Below are positions 1 through 10,473 of a stretch of 41,786 bases of DNA, one piece after another; position 1 is the stretch's first letter, and each line of letters opens with the position of its first letter. The DNA comes from an uncultured Flavonifractor sp. (GTDB taxonomy: Bacteria > Bacillota > Clostridia > Oscillospirales > Oscillospiraceae): assembly GCA_947649225.1 (NCBI GenBank), contig CANSQX010000007.1:1-41786 (forward strand). The letters are read 5' to 3'. The notes under the pieces are model-generated. The model was given only the letters and a program-made list of their open reading frames with translations, had not been told where the DNA came from and searched no databases. A program made the translations under genes and the position numbers.

Positions 1-510
1 GTCGCCGAGCTCCCAGCCCAGCAGCTGCGCCCCTTGGGCGATGGTCTCCCGGGAGCACCCGGCGGCAAATTTCTTGTCCTTAAACTTCTTGCGCAGGCTG
101 GAGAGCTCCATATCCTGCACGCTCTTGGAGGGGCGCATCAGAGCAGCCGCCCCGATCAGCCCGGTGAGCTCGTCGGCGGCAAAGAGGACCTTCTCCATCG
201 GGTGCTCGGGCTGGACATCCGCCCCGGTCATGCCCCAGCCGTGGCTCACCACCGCGTGGATCAGGGCTGGCTCCGCCCCGGCCTGATCCAGCAGCTCCCG
301 GGCCTTGACACAGTGCTCCTCAGGCCACTGCTCGAAGTCCAAATCGTGCAGCAGCCCGGCCAGAGCCCAGAAGCCGGCCTCCCCGCCGTAGCCCAGCTCC
401 CTGGCGTACCAGTCCATGACGGCCTCCACCGTTAGGGCGTGGCGGAGGTGGAAGGGCTGGTGGTTGTATTGGGTCAGCAGGGCCCAGGCCCCTTCGCGGG
501 TCAGTTCCAT
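1..510 (-). CDS. HD-domain hydrolase, 3' end cut off by window edge
   Basis: The reading frame runs on the minus strand from an ATG at 508-510 to the window edge without a stop, giving 170 residues of a longer protein. The start is supported by an AAAGGGA ribosome binding site about 7 nt upstream. The protein shows the HD signature of metal-dependent phosphohydrolases: H21/H24 in an early helix, then the paired H55-D56 in AGLLHDLDF, and a later Asp near residue 113 (FAADELTG). Family members act on nucleotides or other phosphate esters, and the substrate here cannot be told from sequence. A TATAAT lies at 533-538 on the minus strand, but no convincing -35 box accompanies it. The gene is divergent from the AIM24-family gene. 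The family is fairly certain and the specific function is unknown. Confidence 0.8.
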   Translation of the reverse strand, partial: MELTREGAWALLTQYNHQPFHLRHALTVEAVMDWYARELGYGGEAGFWALAGLLHDLDFEQWPEEHCVKARELLDQAGAEPALIHAVVSHGWGMTGADVQPEHPMEKVLFAADELTGLIGAAALMRPSKSVQDMELSSLRKKFKDKKFAAGCSRETIAQGAQLLGWELGD

Positions 511-617
511 CAAAATCGTCCCTTTCTTTATAATTATAATATGATAGGTTTGTGATCCATCCCTGGTTTGGATTATGGTAGCACAGTCTGCCGCCGTTGT
601 AAAGTTTGGATCGGGCA

Positions 618-646
618 TTGCAATCCTTCGGAGATCGTATTATACT
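618..646 (+). promoter_or_regulatory. Sigma-A type promoter for the AIM24-family gene
   Basis: TTGCAA at 618-623 and TATACT at 641-646 are separated by exactly 17 nt. The predicted transcript start lies about 30 nt before the start codon at 685. Confidence 0.7.
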
Positions 647-684
647 ACGACTGCAAACAACAAAAATCGAGGAGGTTTTTTCTC

Positions 685-1362
685 ATGACCTTTGAAATTC
701 TCGGCGAGCCCATGCCCGTGGTGGTGTGCGATGTGAACGCGGACGAGTCCATGATCACGGAGCGGGGCTCCATGGTGTGGATGAGCCCCAACATGGAGAT
801 GAAGACCGAGGCCGGCGGCATCGGCAAGGCCTTCGGCCGCATGTTCTCCGGCGAGGCCATGTTCCAGAACATCTATACCGCCCGGGGCGGCCCGGGCATG
901 ATCGCGTTCGCCTCCAGCTTCCCCGGGTCCATCAAGGCGGTGCGCATCACCCCCGACCGGCCGGTGGTGGTGCAGAAGCGGGGCTTTCTGGCCTCCGAGA
1001 CCGGGGTGGAGTTCTCAATCTTTTTCCAGAAAAAGCTGGGCGCGGGCTTTTTCGGCGGCGAGGGCTTTATTATGCAGAAGCTCAGCGGCAACGGCATGGC
1101 GTTTCTGGAGATTGATGGCTCTGTCGTGGAGTACGACCTGGCCGCCGGACAAAAGATGGTGATCGACACCGGCAACCTGGCCATGTGCGACGCCTCCTGC
1201 ACCATCGACATCCAGGCTGTGAAGGGTGTGAAAAACGTCCTCTTCGGCGGCGAGGGCCTGTTCAACACCGTAGTGACCGGCCCGGGCAAGATCGTCCTCC
1301 AGACTATGCCCATCAGCGGCTTTGCCTCGGCCCTGGCCCCCTTCGTCAGCAGCGGAAAATAG
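685..1362 (+). CDS. AIM24 family protein (TIGR00266/DUF124-like)
   Basis: This 225-residue protein starts at the ATG at 685, preceded by AGGAGG at 670-675; the open frame extends further upstream but has no comparable ribosome site. The sequence is Gly-rich and beta-strand-rich, with features typical of the AIM24/TIGR00266 family: MITERGSMVWMSPNMEM near the N-terminus, a central GGPGMIAFASSFPG segment, then FFQKKLGAGFFGGEGF, and a C-terminal VLFGGEGLFNTVVTGPGKI. In bacteria the family is widespread but its biochemical role is not settled. The gene stands alone, with its own promoter and a downstream hairpin at 1377-1395. No signal peptide or membrane segment is visible, so it is likely cytoplasmic. 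The family call is strong; the function is unknown. Confidence 0.85.
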   Translation: MTFEILGEPMPVVVCDVNADESMITERGSMVWMSPNMEMKTEAGGIGKAFGRMFSGEAMFQNIYTARGGPGMIAFASSFPGSIKAVRITPDRPVVVQKRGFLASETGVEFSIFFQKKLGAGFFGGEGFIMQKLSGNGMAFLEIDGSVVEYDLAAGQKMVIDTGNLAMCDASCTIDIQAVKGVKNVLFGGEGLFNTVVTGPGKIVLQTMPISGFASALAPFVSSGK

Positions 1363-1376
1363 TGCGCTGTGGAATC

Positions 1377-1395
1377 AGGAGCGGGCCCCGCTCCT
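1377..1395 (+). terminator. Hairpin after the AIM24-family gene
   Basis: AGGAGCGG and CCGCTCCT form an 8-bp stem with a 3-nt loop just after the stop codon, followed only by CAGTTTGTC. The U tract is weak, so this is a possible rather than certain intrinsic terminator. Confidence 0.45.
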
Positions 1396-1464
1396 CAGTT
1401 TGTCGAAAAGACGCCATTTTTCATTGTGTGGCAAAAGAATCCTAGATTTTTAGAGAGGGAGGTA

Positions 1465-1546
1465 GTGGGAAAGGGGCGGAGCCCCGCTTTCCCACTCAGG
1501 AGCCCGCCCGCAGGCGGCCGGTTTTGGCACAATGCCGGAACCGGCC
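1465..1546. terminator. Two hairpins between convergent genes
   Basis: The stem GTGGGAAAG/CTTTCCCAC (1465-1473 with 1487-1495, inner GGGC/GCCC) and the stem GGCCGGTT/AACCGGCC (1516-1523 with 1539-1546) lie between the converging AIM24-family gene and tmcAL. They could stop transcripts from either side. Neither has a long U tract. Nothing else is evident in 1396-1568. Confidence 0.4.
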
Positions 1547-1568
1547 CTGCTCCTTTCTCAGGGATGGG

Positions 1569-2831
1569 TCAGTCTGTATCCAGAATGACCGGCCCTGTGG
1601 TCCACTCCAGGCCGCAGGGGAGGGGCTGGGGAAAGCAGAGGCCATAGAGGTCGGTGCAGCGGACCTCCCGCTCGAAGAGGGTCCGGGCCGGGCCGGTCAG
1701 GGACTTGGCGTGGGCGGGCTTGGTGAGAACGGGCAGGGCGGCCTGTGCCTTCATCTCCCGCAGCAGGGTCCGGCCCCGGCGGTTGAAGCCCAGCACCCGG
1801 AGATAGGGCACCCGGCTAGGCCGGTCCGCCGCCGTGAGCCCCAGAAAGGCCCACAGCAGCAGCCGCCGGATCCGGGCGTTGGTGTACCGCTTGGTGACGG
1901 CCAGCCGGTCGAACTGGTCCAGACTGTCCGCCTGCCGCCCCGCCCGGACCAGCCGCTCCGGCAGGCCCTCCGCCGCCCCGCTGTCCGGGAGGGCCGCCCA
2001 GTCCGCCGCCGTCATGGTCCGCACCTTGGCCAGCACGGCCCGCTCCACCTGACGGAGGGTGGGCGGGCGGATGAGGCGATCCTCCAGCAGGGCCCGGCCC
2101 CCGGGGACCAGGTAGGGCTCCGCCATGTCCCAGCGGTGCGCCATGATCTGGAGACGCAGATCGGTGGCCGAGACGAACTGGGGCAGATCCATCCGGGCGG
2201 GGCCGCGCTCCGAGGCGCCGTCCCCATGCAGGGCGATCACCGCCGGGATCCCGTGATGGGGGGCCCCCCGGCGGAGCACCGTCATGGGTGCGATGGCACT
2301 GCCCAGGCGGTTCAGGGCCCGGATATACTCCACCCCCAGGCTGTTGTTGGGCTGGCGCAGCAGCCCGCCGGCCGGCGTACCCAGCAGCTCCTCCGCCGCC
2401 CCCTGGCGGCAGGCTGCGAAGGGCTTCCCCTGGTCCAGACGGCGCTTCAGCGCCGCCCGGTAGGCCTCGCCGTCCAGACAGGCGGCCAGGGCCTGCAGGG
2501 GCTCCAGCTCCCCGCACTCGCTGCCGAAGGAGAGGGTATCCACCACCCCGGAGGCCGCCAGCACCTCTACGCCTCCCCGGGCGAAGGCCTCCGCCGAGGA
2601 GACGGCCCAGGGGGTGGGGAGCTCCAGCACCAGGTCCGCGCCCCCCATCAGGGCCAGCCGGGCCCGGACCCACTTGTCCGCAATGGCGCAGCCGGCCTGC
2701 TGGACCCAGTGGCCGCTCATGGCGCACACCACCGCCGCGTCCGCCCCCAGGGCGGCCCGGGTCTGGGCGATCTGATAGGCGTGCCCCCGGTGGAAGGGAT
2801 TGTATTCGGCTACGATTCCAGCACAGCGCAT
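1569..2831 (-). CDS. tmcAL: tRNA(Met) cytidine acetate ligase TmcAL
   Basis: This 420-residue protein starts [20 protein letters not shown], the characteristic N-terminus of TmcAL (formerly YlbM). It contains the nucleotidyltransferase-fold NPFHRGH motif, and residues such as [21 protein letters not shown] and LSFGSECG also match the family. TmcAL activates acetate with ATP and transfers it to the wobble cytidine C34 of elongator tRNA-Met, giving N4-acetylcytidine. The ATG at 2831 is chosen because GGGAGG (2839-2844) sits 7 nt upstream and the family starts at this residue; a TTG at 2846 would add five residues. It is transcribed divergently from ackA, and both genes deal with acetate activation, which may be coincidental. 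Length agrees with the family (about 400). Confidence 0.9.
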   Translation of the reverse strand: MRCAGIVAEYNPFHRGHAYQIAQTRAALGADAAVVCAMSGHWVQQAGCAIADKWVRARLALMGGADLVLELPTPWAVSSAEAFARGGVEVLAASGVVDTLSFGSECGELEPLQALAACLDGEAYRAALKRRLDQGKPFAACRQGAAEELLGTPAGGLLRQPNNSLGVEYIRALNRLGSAIAPMTVLRRGAPHHGIPAVIALHGDGASERGPARMDLPQFVSATDLRLQIMAHRWDMAEPYLVPGGRALLEDRLIRPPTLRQVERAVLAKVRTMTAADWAALPDSGAAEGLPERLVRAGRQADSLDQFDRLAVTKRYTNARIRRLLLWAFLGLTAADRPSRVPYLRVLGFNRRGRTLLREMKAQAALPVLTKPAHAKSLTGPARTLFEREVRCTDLYGLCFPQPLPCGLEWTTGPVILDTD

Positions 2832-2887
2832 GGCGGGGCCTCCCAAAAAAAGATGAAAAATTCTCCGAAAATTCTGCCAAATATGGG

Positions 2888-2916
2888 TTGTCCTTTTCTG
2901 AAAAAGGAGCTACAAT
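2888..2916 (+). promoter_or_regulatory. Candidate promoter for ackA
   Basis: TTGTCC (2888-2893) and TACAAT (2911-2916) are spaced 17 nt apart, about 118 nt before the ackA start. The same stretch also contains an AAGGAG site followed by an ATG at 2915 that is in frame with ackA, so the promoter and an alternative start are mutually exclusive readings. Confidence 0.5.
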
Positions 2917-3034
2917 GATAGAGCGCTATACCGCGCCGTTCAATCTGCGCAGAGGAGAACGGGCGGGTACTATCTTACTACAGTTTTCCGCCGGAGACAA
3001 GGGCGGGAACCATTTTGAAGGAGCGAGTGACAGC

Positions 3035-4231
3035 ATGAAAGTTCTGGTTATCAACGCGGGCAGCTCTTCCCTGAAGTATCAGCTGATGGATCCGGCTACC
3101 CGGGACGTGCTGGCCAAGGGCCTGTGCGAGCGCATCGGCATCGACGGCCGCCTGACCCACAAGGTCCCCGCCAAGGACGCCAAGCATGAGTTCGAGATCC
3201 CCATGCCCACCCATGCCGAGGCCATCCAGGCCGTCATCGACGCCCTGCTCTCCCCCGAGCACGGGGTCATCTCCAGCATGAAGGAGATTGACGCCGTGGG
3301 CCACCGGGTGGTGCATGGCGGCGAGAAGTTCGCCTGCTCTGCTCTCATTAACGGCGACGTCATGGCCGCCCTGGAGGAGTGTATCCCCCTGGCCCCCCTC
3401 CACAACCCCGCCAATATCACCGGCATCAAGGCCTGCCAGGCCGTCATGCCCGGCGTGCCCATGGTGGCCGTGTTCGACACCGCGTTCCATCAGACCATGC
3501 CCGCCAAGAGCTATATTTACGCCCTGCCCTATGAGTACTACGAGACCGACAAGGTCCGCCGCTACGGCTTCCACGGCACCTCCCACCGCTATGTCTCCGC
3601 CCGGGCGGCCGGCATGCTGGGCAAGCCCATCGAATCCCTGAAGATCATTACCTGCCACCTGGGCAACGGCTCCTCCGTCACTGCCGTGGATGGCGGCAAG
3701 AGCGTGGACACCTCTATGGGCTTCACCCCCCTGGCCGGCGTGCCCATGGGCACCCGCTCCGGCGACCTGGACGCCGGGATCATGGAGTACCTGATGAACA
3801 AGTACGGGTACGGCATCAAGGAGATGCTCAATATCCTGAACAAGAAATCCGGCGTGCTGGGCGTGTCCGGGGTGTCCTCCGACTTCCGGGACCTGAGTGA
3901 CGCCGCCGAGAAGGGCAACCAGCGGGCTGCCCTGGCCGTGGATACCTTTAACTATGGCGTAAAGAAGCTCATCGGCGCCTATGCCGCCGCGATGGGCGGG
4001 GTGGACGCCATCGTCTTCACCGCCGGCGTGGGCGAGAACTCCGCCGACCAGCGCATGGCTATTGCCTCCGGCCTGGAGTTCATGGGCGTGGAGATGGATG
4101 CCGCCGCCAACAACGTCCGCGGCAAGGAGACCGTCATTTCCACTCCCGCCTCCAAGGTGAAGGTCCTCTTGATCCCCACCGACGAGGAGCTCATGATCGC
4201 CATGGATACCGCCGAGATCGTGGGCAAGTAA
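3035..4231 (+). CDS. ackA: Acetate kinase
   Basis: Acetate kinase interconverts acetyl phosphate plus ADP and acetate plus ATP in the phosphotransacetylase-acetate kinase route, the main ATP-yielding step of acetogenic fermentation. The 398-residue protein has the full ASKHA-fold signature set: N-terminal [16 protein letters not shown], then [51 protein letters not shown] and FTAGVGENS. Length is standard for the family. The start at 3035 follows AAGGAG at 3018-3023. An in-frame ATG at 2915 would add 40 residues that the family does not have. No pta gene is adjacent, so the kinase is encoded alone here. A strong terminator follows at 4248-4276. Confidence 0.97.
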   Translation: MKVLVINAGSSSLKYQLMDPATRDVLAKGLCERIGIDGRLTHKVPAKDAKHEFEIPMPTHAEAIQAVIDALLSPEHGVISSMKEIDAVGHRVVHGGEKFACSALINGDVMAALEECIPLAPLHNPANITGIKACQAVMPGVPMVAVFDTAFHQTMPAKSYIYALPYEYYETDKVRRYGFHGTSHRYVSARAAGMLGKPIESLKIITCHLGNGSSVTAVDGGKSVDTSMGFTPLAGVPMGTRSGDLDAGIMEYLMNKYGYGIKEMLNILNKKSGVLGVSGVSSDFRDLSDAAEKGNQRAALAVDTFNYGVKKLIGAYAAAMGGVDAIVFTAGVGENSADQRMAIASGLEFMGVEMDAAANNVRGKETVISTPASKVKVLLIPTDEELMIAMDTAEIVGK

Positions 4232-4247
4232 ATCCGCCGTACAGACT

Positions 4248-4279
4248 GGGCCCCCGTCCCCTTGGGACGGGGGCCCTTT
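4248..4279 (+). terminator. Intrinsic terminator of ackA
   Basis: GGGCCCCCGTCCC (4248-4260) pairs perfectly with GGGACGGGGGCCC (4264-4276) around a CTT loop and is followed by TTT. It lies 16 nt after the ackA stop. Confidence 0.8.
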
Positions 4280-4303
4280 GTGACAATTTGTCGTTTTGCA
4301 TGA

Positions 4304-6023
<1,720 letters not shown>

Positions 6024-6059
6024 ACTACGCCGAAAATTTTTACGGACGCCCCGGCCTAC

Positions 6060-6102
6060 CACCGGCCGCCCAAAAATGCACCGATTTTTGGGGCGGCCGG
6101 TG
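6060..6102. other. GC-rich hairpin between repeat elements
   Basis: CACCGGCCGCC and CAAAAAT pair with ATTTTTG and GGCGGCCGGTG around a GCACCG loop, with one bulged base. It lies inside the segment bounded by the 18-nt direct repeats and may belong to the inserted material. Confidence 0.5.
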
Positions 6103-6105
6103 AAC

Positions 6106-6123
6106 TGGCAGGGCGTTTTCTAC
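6106..6123 (+). repeat. 18-nt direct repeat, copy 2
   Basis: TGGCAGGGCGTTTTCTAC differs at one position from 5840-5857. It is followed about 26 nt later by a strong hairpin that could be the original gdhA terminator. Confidence 0.75.
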
Positions 6124-6149
6124 GAAGGAATAGAGATGGACCCAGAGAT

Positions 6150-6188
6150 AAGCGCCCCCGGCCTGCGGTTGACAGGCCGGGGGCGCTT
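6150..6188 (+). terminator. Strong hairpin, probable displaced gdhA terminator
   Basis: AAGCGCCCCCGGCCTG (6150-6165) pairs over 16 bp with CAGGCCGGGGGCGCTT (6173-6188). The sequence after it is GCTGTCTCTG, so it lacks a good U tract on the plus strand. Its distance from gdhA (290 nt) fits displacement by the inserted repeat. Confidence 0.6.
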
Positions 6189-6212
6189 GCTGTCTCTGTG
6201 GGGGGCCAAGCC

Positions 6213-6430
6213 AGGCTTTGTTGGAACATTGGCAGAATGCCCAAGGGCGAGAGCGTTTACCCCAAGGGCATGTGATCTCCGTAAGGCGGCAAAGCTGTCA
6301 ACGGCTATCCGATTCCGCCAGACAAGGGAAAAATTCGCAGGACTACTTGGTGTATTTCAAGAATGATTCACGCCGTATGGCGGAAAAAGATCCCCTGCTT
6401 CGATATTTTGCCATCTTTCAAACATGGCCT
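6213..6430. repeat. MITE-like inverted-repeat element, copy 2
   Basis: The left end AGGCTTTGTTGGAACATTGG and the right end, read on the other strand as AGGCCATGTTTGAAAGATGG, are imperfect inverted repeats. The centre (about 6324-6397) closely matches copy 1, sharing AAAAATTCGCAGGA and GTGTATTTCAAGAAT. It is about 55 nt longer than copy 1 because of extra sequence in the left arm. The right end overlaps the stop codon of the phosphoesterase gene. Confidence 0.65.
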
Positions 6431-8363
6431 AACCCCGGTAGCGGCGGTAGTAGTTTTTCGGACTTCTCCGGCTGCCGTAGGCCCGGCCCTTCCGGCGGGC
6501 AGCCAGCCGGATCGCCAGCAGCACGATCAGCACCAGCACGGCGAGGCCGATCAGAAGCACGGCGACGGTGATTTTGTTGGGATTTTTGAGCAGCTCCACA
6601 GGATTCCAGGAGGGGGCGGAGATCTTGCGGCCCTCGGGCGCGGCATACCGCCGGTACACCGTCCCCATGGAGGCCAGGTAGGAGGCCAGGGCGTACCACT
6701 CCTTGATCTCCGCGCCGTCTGCGGTGTGGAGGATGTGGTCCTCGTAGTTGGTAATGGGGACCCCGGCGCTGTCCTTGGGGGTCACAGTGAGCAGGCCGAA
6801 GGATTTTTCATTCACCGCCCCCAGCATCTGCGCCGAGTAGAGGCCGGTAACAACCCGGTAGAGCCGGCCGTCCTCCAGCGGGACCGCAGAGCCGTCCGGC
6901 AGAACCTGGGCGCAGCTGGTCACCCGGTTGAAGATCATCCTGTGGGGGTTGAAGGTCCAAGTCATCCCGGAGCCGTAGAGCTGGGCGGCGGGCATCAGGG
7001 GCGTGACCGAGGCGTCCACCTCAAAGAGGTCCCGCAGCTCCCGGCCGGTGAGCCAGGCCGACACCAGCGGGTAGCCGGGGGTCCCGTCAGCGCCGAAGCC
7101 CAGGGATGAGACATTGAAGGCGCCAGCCACGGTGATCGCCCCCGCGGGGAAGGAATCCCGGACAACCCCCGAGGCCACCACCGCAAAGTCCACCGGGACA
7201 TAGGCGTCCCCCTCGGCCTCCTGGACGGCGTAGATATAGCTATCCGCAATGAGGCTGCCTAGGGGGTCCTCCGCCAGGGCCTCGCCGAACTGCTCAATGG
7301 GGGTGAAGGGGAAGGGGCTCTCCGCCAGCACCTGGTCGAAGGTCAGGCCGTAGTGCGAGAGATAGGTTTCCTCCACCAGGGGCCGGAAGGAGGCGGTCAG
7401 GGCGGCCAGCTCCGGGTCCTCCTCCACCGAGCCGTCCACCGGGAGAAGGGCGTACCGGAAGCCCGCCACCGTCCCGCTGCCGGTGAGCTCCAGCTCCAGC
7501 ACACCCAGATTGGCGGTGTAGGCCCCGCAGGAGACGATCAGCGTGTCGTTGACCTGAATGGGCTCCGCCAGGGTGGTATGGGTGTGGCCCGAGAGGATGA
7601 CGTCGATGCCGTCCACCTGCCGGGCCAGCTCATAGTCCTCCCCCTTGCCGTTCTCCGTTCCGCCGTGAGACAGACAGACGATGAGGGAGGGGCCGTCCAG
7701 GGCGGCCAGCTCGGCCTCCAGCGCTGCCACCGTGCGCCGGGCGGCCTGGGCCATGGGCTCGAACTCCATCCCAGACATGGGGGCGCAGGCGTCCCCGTCC
7801 TCCCCCATCAGGCCAAAGATGCCATAGTGGACGCCGCCCCGGGTGATGATGCAGAAATCCTGGATCCCGTACCGCTCCCAGGCCGCCCGGGCCGCGGTAT
7901 CTCCGGCGGGGGGCTTGTAATTGGCCTGGACCAGGGCGGGCAGCGGCTCCCCGCTGTCCGCAGCGGCGTTGAGCATGGCGGCCAGCCCGGCCGAGCGGTA
8001 GTCAAACTCGTGGTTGCCCAGGGTGGCGGCGTCATAGCCCATGGCCCCCAGAGCCCGCAGCTCGGGGGCCTCGGTGCTGTAGATGGTCTGAAACAGGGAG
8101 CCCATGGAGAAGTCCCCGCCGTCCACCGTCACGGCATCTGGATGCAGGGCCCGCTGCTCCTTTAAGAGCGTGGCCAGCCGGGTGTAGCCCCCGGTCTCCG
8201 CTCCGCCGCCGGAGGTGGGCAGAAAGTGGTCGTGGGTGTCATGGGTGAAGAGGAGGACGGCGGTGGCGCTCTCCCCGCCGGCGGCGGCCGGCGCGGGCGT
8301 GATCAGGCTCAAGAGCAACAGAACGAGCAGTGCCGGGATTCCCCAGCGGCGCAGCAGCTTCAT
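6429..8363 (-). CDS. Membrane-anchored 5'-nucleotidase-like metallophosphoesterase
   Basis: This 644-residue surface protein has an N-terminal signal peptide (residues 1-28, a Leu-rich core ending PAAAGG). A calcineurin-like metallophosphoesterase domain follows (about 35-300) with metal-ligand motifs HDTHDH (41-46), GGDFSMGS, GNHEFD (116-121) and GHTHTTL. A 5'-nucleotidase C-terminal domain (about 340-540, with GVVRDSFPAG) comes next, then one transmembrane helix (about 598-620) and a short basic tail. Family members hydrolyse 5'- or cyclic nucleotides outside the cell to salvage nucleosides and phosphate; the exact substrate is not decided by sequence. The ATG at 8363 has GGAGGAAG 6 nt upstream, and a near-consensus promoter lies further up. 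The stop codon lies within repeat copy 2, so the last residues (YRRYRG) may derive from the repeat insertion. Confidence 0.9.
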   Translation of the reverse strand: MKLLRRWGIPALLVLLLLSLITPAPAAAGGESATAVLLFTHDTHDHFLPTSGGGAETGGYTRLATLLKEQRALHPDAVTVDGGDFSMGSLFQTIYSTEAPELRALGAMGYDAATLGNHEFDYRSAGLAAMLNAAADSGEPLPALVQANYKPPAGDTAARAAWERYGIQDFCIITRGGVHYGIFGLMGEDGDACAPMSGMEFEPMAQAARRTVAALEAELAALDGPSLIVCLSHGGTENGKGEDYELARQVDGIDVILSGHTHTTLAEPIQVNDTLIVSCGAYTANLGVLELELTGSGTVAGFRYALLPVDGSVEEDPELAALTASFRPLVEETYLSHYGLTFDQVLAESPFPFTPIEQFGEALAEDPLGSLIADSYIYAVQEAEGDAYVPVDFAVVASGVVRDSFPAGAITVAGAFNVSSLGFGADGTPGYPLVSAWLTGRELRDLFEVDASVTPLMPAAQLYGSGMTWTFNPHRMIFNRVTSCAQVLPDGSAVPLEDGRLYRVVTGLYSAQMLGAVNEKSFGLLTVTPKDSAGVPITNYEDHILHTADGAEIKEWYALASYLASMGTVYRRYAAPEGRKISAPSWNPVELLKNPNKITVAVLLIGLAVLVLIVLLAIRLAARRKGRAYGSRRSPKNYYRRYRG

Positions 8364-8427
8364 ACAGACTTCCTCCATCCTTCGGGTTGGGTGCGGCGGG
8401 GCGCAGGCCCGCTGGCTTGTCCCACTT

Positions 8428-8456
8428 ATTATATGCTGCAAGTTGGGATCCGTCAA
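8428..8456 (-). promoter_or_regulatory. Sigma-A promoter of the phosphoesterase gene
   Basis: Read on the minus strand, TTGACG (8456-8451) and TATAAT (8433-8428) are separated by 17 nt. This is one of the best promoter matches in the window. Confidence 0.85.
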
Positions 8457-8477
8457 ATCCCATTTGGAGGCATGAAA

Positions 8478-8512
8478 AAGGCCCGGACCTCCCCTTGGAG
8501 GGGTCCGGGCCT
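8478..8512 (-). terminator. Intrinsic terminator of the che operon
   Basis: AAGGCCCGGACC pairs with GGTCCGGGCCTT around a short partly paired loop. On the minus strand the stem is followed by TTTTTC. It lies about 30 nt after the cheB stop. Confidence 0.8.
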
Positions 8513-8542
8513 TCTGATATCGGAACGCAGAGGGGAGACAGC

Positions 8543-9601
8543 TCAGCCCAAGGTCTTCAGGTGGCGCAGCAGAACAGTAGACACGTTCTCGCAGGAGGCC
8601 TGTACCATGACCGCGCCGATCTTATGGGCCACGCCGGGCATGCCGTATACCACGGAGGACTCCTTATCCTGGCCGATGGTATAGGCCCCCTTCTTTCGCA
8701 TAGCCAGCAGGCCGGCGGCGCCGTCCTGCCCCATACCGGTCATGATGATGCCTGCCATGCTGCACGTGACAGTTTCCGCCATGGAGTGGAACAGGGCGTC
8801 CACCGAGGGGCGGTGTCCGCTGACCTTTTCACCCGGGGTACAGGCGAGGGTATACCGGCCGCCGGTCCGGACCACCCGGGCCTGAAGATCGGCGGGGGCT
8901 ACCAAGGCCAGGCCCCGGCGGAGCTCGTCGCCATTCTGGGCCTCCCGTACCTCCATCCGGCATAACCGGTTGAGGCGATCGGCGTACATCTTGGTGAAGC
9001 CGGGGGGCATGTGCTGGACAATTACCATAGCCGGAATGTCCGCAGGCAGACGCTTCATGACCTCCAGGGTGGCTTCCGTGCCGCCGGTGGAGGCCCCCAG
9101 GCCCACAATCACCCGGTCCATGGCGGTTCCGCCCAGGGGGGTCACGGCGGTAGGAGGGGCGGCCGGTGCGGCGGACCGGCCGGGCGCGGCCGCCGGCCGG
9201 GTGCGCACTTTGGCGCTGGCGGCGATGATTACCTTCTGGGCCAGGGAGGCAATAAAGGCCTCGGTGCTCTGCTGCTCGTCAGGCTTGCGCACAAAGTCCA
9301 CCGCACCGGCGGCCAGGGCGTCAAAGACCTTCAGATCCAGAGAGGAAACCAGAATAACGGGCATGGGGTGGGTGGGGAGGAGCCGCTTGAGAAACTCGAT
9401 TCCGTTGACGGCAGGCATCTCCACATCCAGCGTCATCACGTCGGGGTTGAGCTGAGGCAGCTTGTTCTTTGCGTCCAGGGCGTTGATGGCATAGCCCACC
9501 ACCTCGATGCGGGGGTGGGCGGACAGGCCTTTGATCAGCATACTACGGGCCAGCATGGAGTCATCGACCACCATGACGCGAATTTTTTGATTTGCAGTCA
9601 T
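8543..9601 (-). CDS. cheB: Chemotaxis response regulator methylesterase CheB
   Basis: CheB removes methyl groups from (and deamidates) glutamyl residues of chemoreceptors when phosphorylated by CheA, giving adaptation. The 352-residue protein has an N-terminal receiver domain (VMVVDDSMLARSML, phospho-acceptor D59 in VMTLDVEMP, K106 in FVRKP), an Ala/Pro linker (about 130-160), and a C-terminal methylesterase domain with the Ser-His-Asp triad in GASTGG (S171), QHMPPGFT (H197) and TGMGQDGAAG (D293). Length is standard. It is the last gene of the cheA-cheW-cheR-cheB operon, 29 nt after cheR, with AAGGAGG upstream, and is followed by the operon terminator. Confidence 0.97.
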   Translation of the reverse strand: MTANQKIRVMVVDDSMLARSMLIKGLSAHPRIEVVGYAINALDAKNKLPQLNPDVMTLDVEMPAVNGIEFLKRLLPTHPMPVILVSSLDLKVFDALAAGAVDFVRKPDEQQSTEAFIASLAQKVIIAASAKVRTRPAAAPGRSAAPAAPPTAVTPLGGTAMDRVIVGLGASTGGTEATLEVMKRLPADIPAMVIVQHMPPGFTKMYADRLNRLCRMEVREAQNGDELRRGLALVAPADLQARVVRTGGRYTLACTPGEKVSGHRPSVDALFHSMAETVTCSMAGIIMTGMGQDGAAGLLAMRKKGAYTIGQDKESSVVYGMPGVAHKIGAVMVQASCENVSTVLLRHLKTLG

Positions 9602-9630
9602 GCGTTTGGGGTCCGCCTCCTTAATATAGT

Positions 9631-10473
9631 TTATCGTTTCTGGAACGTAGCGGTGGCCAGCCGGTGATAGGGGGTGTTCTGGCTCAGATTTTCCGAGTAG
9701 CTGATCAGCAGGTAGCCACCTGGAACGGTGGCGTTATAAAAGCGCTGGACCAGCGCGTCCTTGGTGGGCTGATCAAAGTAGATCATCACGTTCCGGCAGA
9801 AAATGACGTCGAAGGGCCGCCGGAATTTGATGGGATCCATGAGATTAAAGGTCTGGAAAATCACGTTGTTCTTGATCTGGGGGGCCACAGCATAGGCGCC
9901 GTCCTTGGCCGGAACAAAGTACTTCTTCTTCCAATCGGGGGGAATGGTGTCGGGCAGCTCATAGACCCCCCGCCGGGCGGCGGTCAGCGCCCGGGAGGAG
10001 ATGTCGGTAGCCAGCAGGCGGGTGTCCCAGTTCTTGGCCTGGGACCCCAGGTAGTCGAAGAGGTACATGGAGATGTTATAGGGCTCCTCGCCGGAGGAGC
10101 AGCCCGCGCTCCAGATGGACAGAACCTTGTCCTTTTCGTGGCGGCGCACAATGGCGGGGATGATGTTATTGCGGAAGTTGTCCAGGTGCTCCTGCTCCCG
10201 CATAAAAAAGGTGTAATTGGTGGTCAGCTTATCCAACAGGAGTGTGACCTCCTGCTCATCCCGGGTTTTCAGCAGGTGGTTCACGAAGTCGGAGAAGCTG
10301 GCATAGCCTTTCTGCTTGAGGGAGGTGGAGAGCCGGCCAGTGATCAGCTGGCGCTTCTGGGCCAGATTGATACCGTAGTTGCTTTGAATAAACTGGACCA
10401 GCCGGTTAAAATCTGCGTCGGAAATTTCCATCGGGGAAAATGCGGTCCCCCGGCCCTGTGCCTGATCAATCAT
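9631..10473 (-). CDS. cheR: Chemoreceptor methyltransferase CheR
   Basis: CheR transfers methyl groups from S-adenosylmethionine to glutamates of chemoreceptors, opposing CheB. The 280-residue protein has the N-terminal helical CheR domain (SDADFNRLVQFIQSNYGINL) and the SAM-binding domain with WSAGCSSGEEPYNISM (from 121), LLATDISSRALTAARRGVY and FDVIFCRNVMIYFD. The start at 10473 overlaps the cheW stop by 8 nt (ATGATTGA), which indicates translational coupling; an internal ATG at residue 15 is an alternative. Length is usual for the family (about 255-290). Confidence 0.96.
   Translation of the reverse strand: MIDQAQGRGTAFSPMEISDADFNRLVQFIQSNYGINLAQKRQLITGRLSTSLKQKGYASFSDFVNHLLKTRDEQEVTLLLDKLTTNYTFFMREQEHLDNFRNNIIPAIVRRHEKDKVLSIWSAGCSSGEEPYNISMYLFDYLGSQAKNWDTRLLATDISSRALTAARRGVYELPDTIPPDWKKKYFVPAKDGAYAVAPQIKNNVIFQTFNLMDPIKFRRPFDVIFCRNVMIYFDQPTKDALVQRFYNATVPGGYLLISYSENLSQNTPYHRLATATFQKR

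Noticed and set aside
533..561. Promoter for the HD-domain gene
   Set aside because: A TATAAT is present on the minus strand, but neither a -35 box nor an extended -10 supports it.
1524..2918. Plus-strand open frame opposite tmcAL
   Set aside because: The minus-strand protein has the TmcAL signature; the plus frame is Pro/Gly/Gln-rich and lacks a ribosome site.
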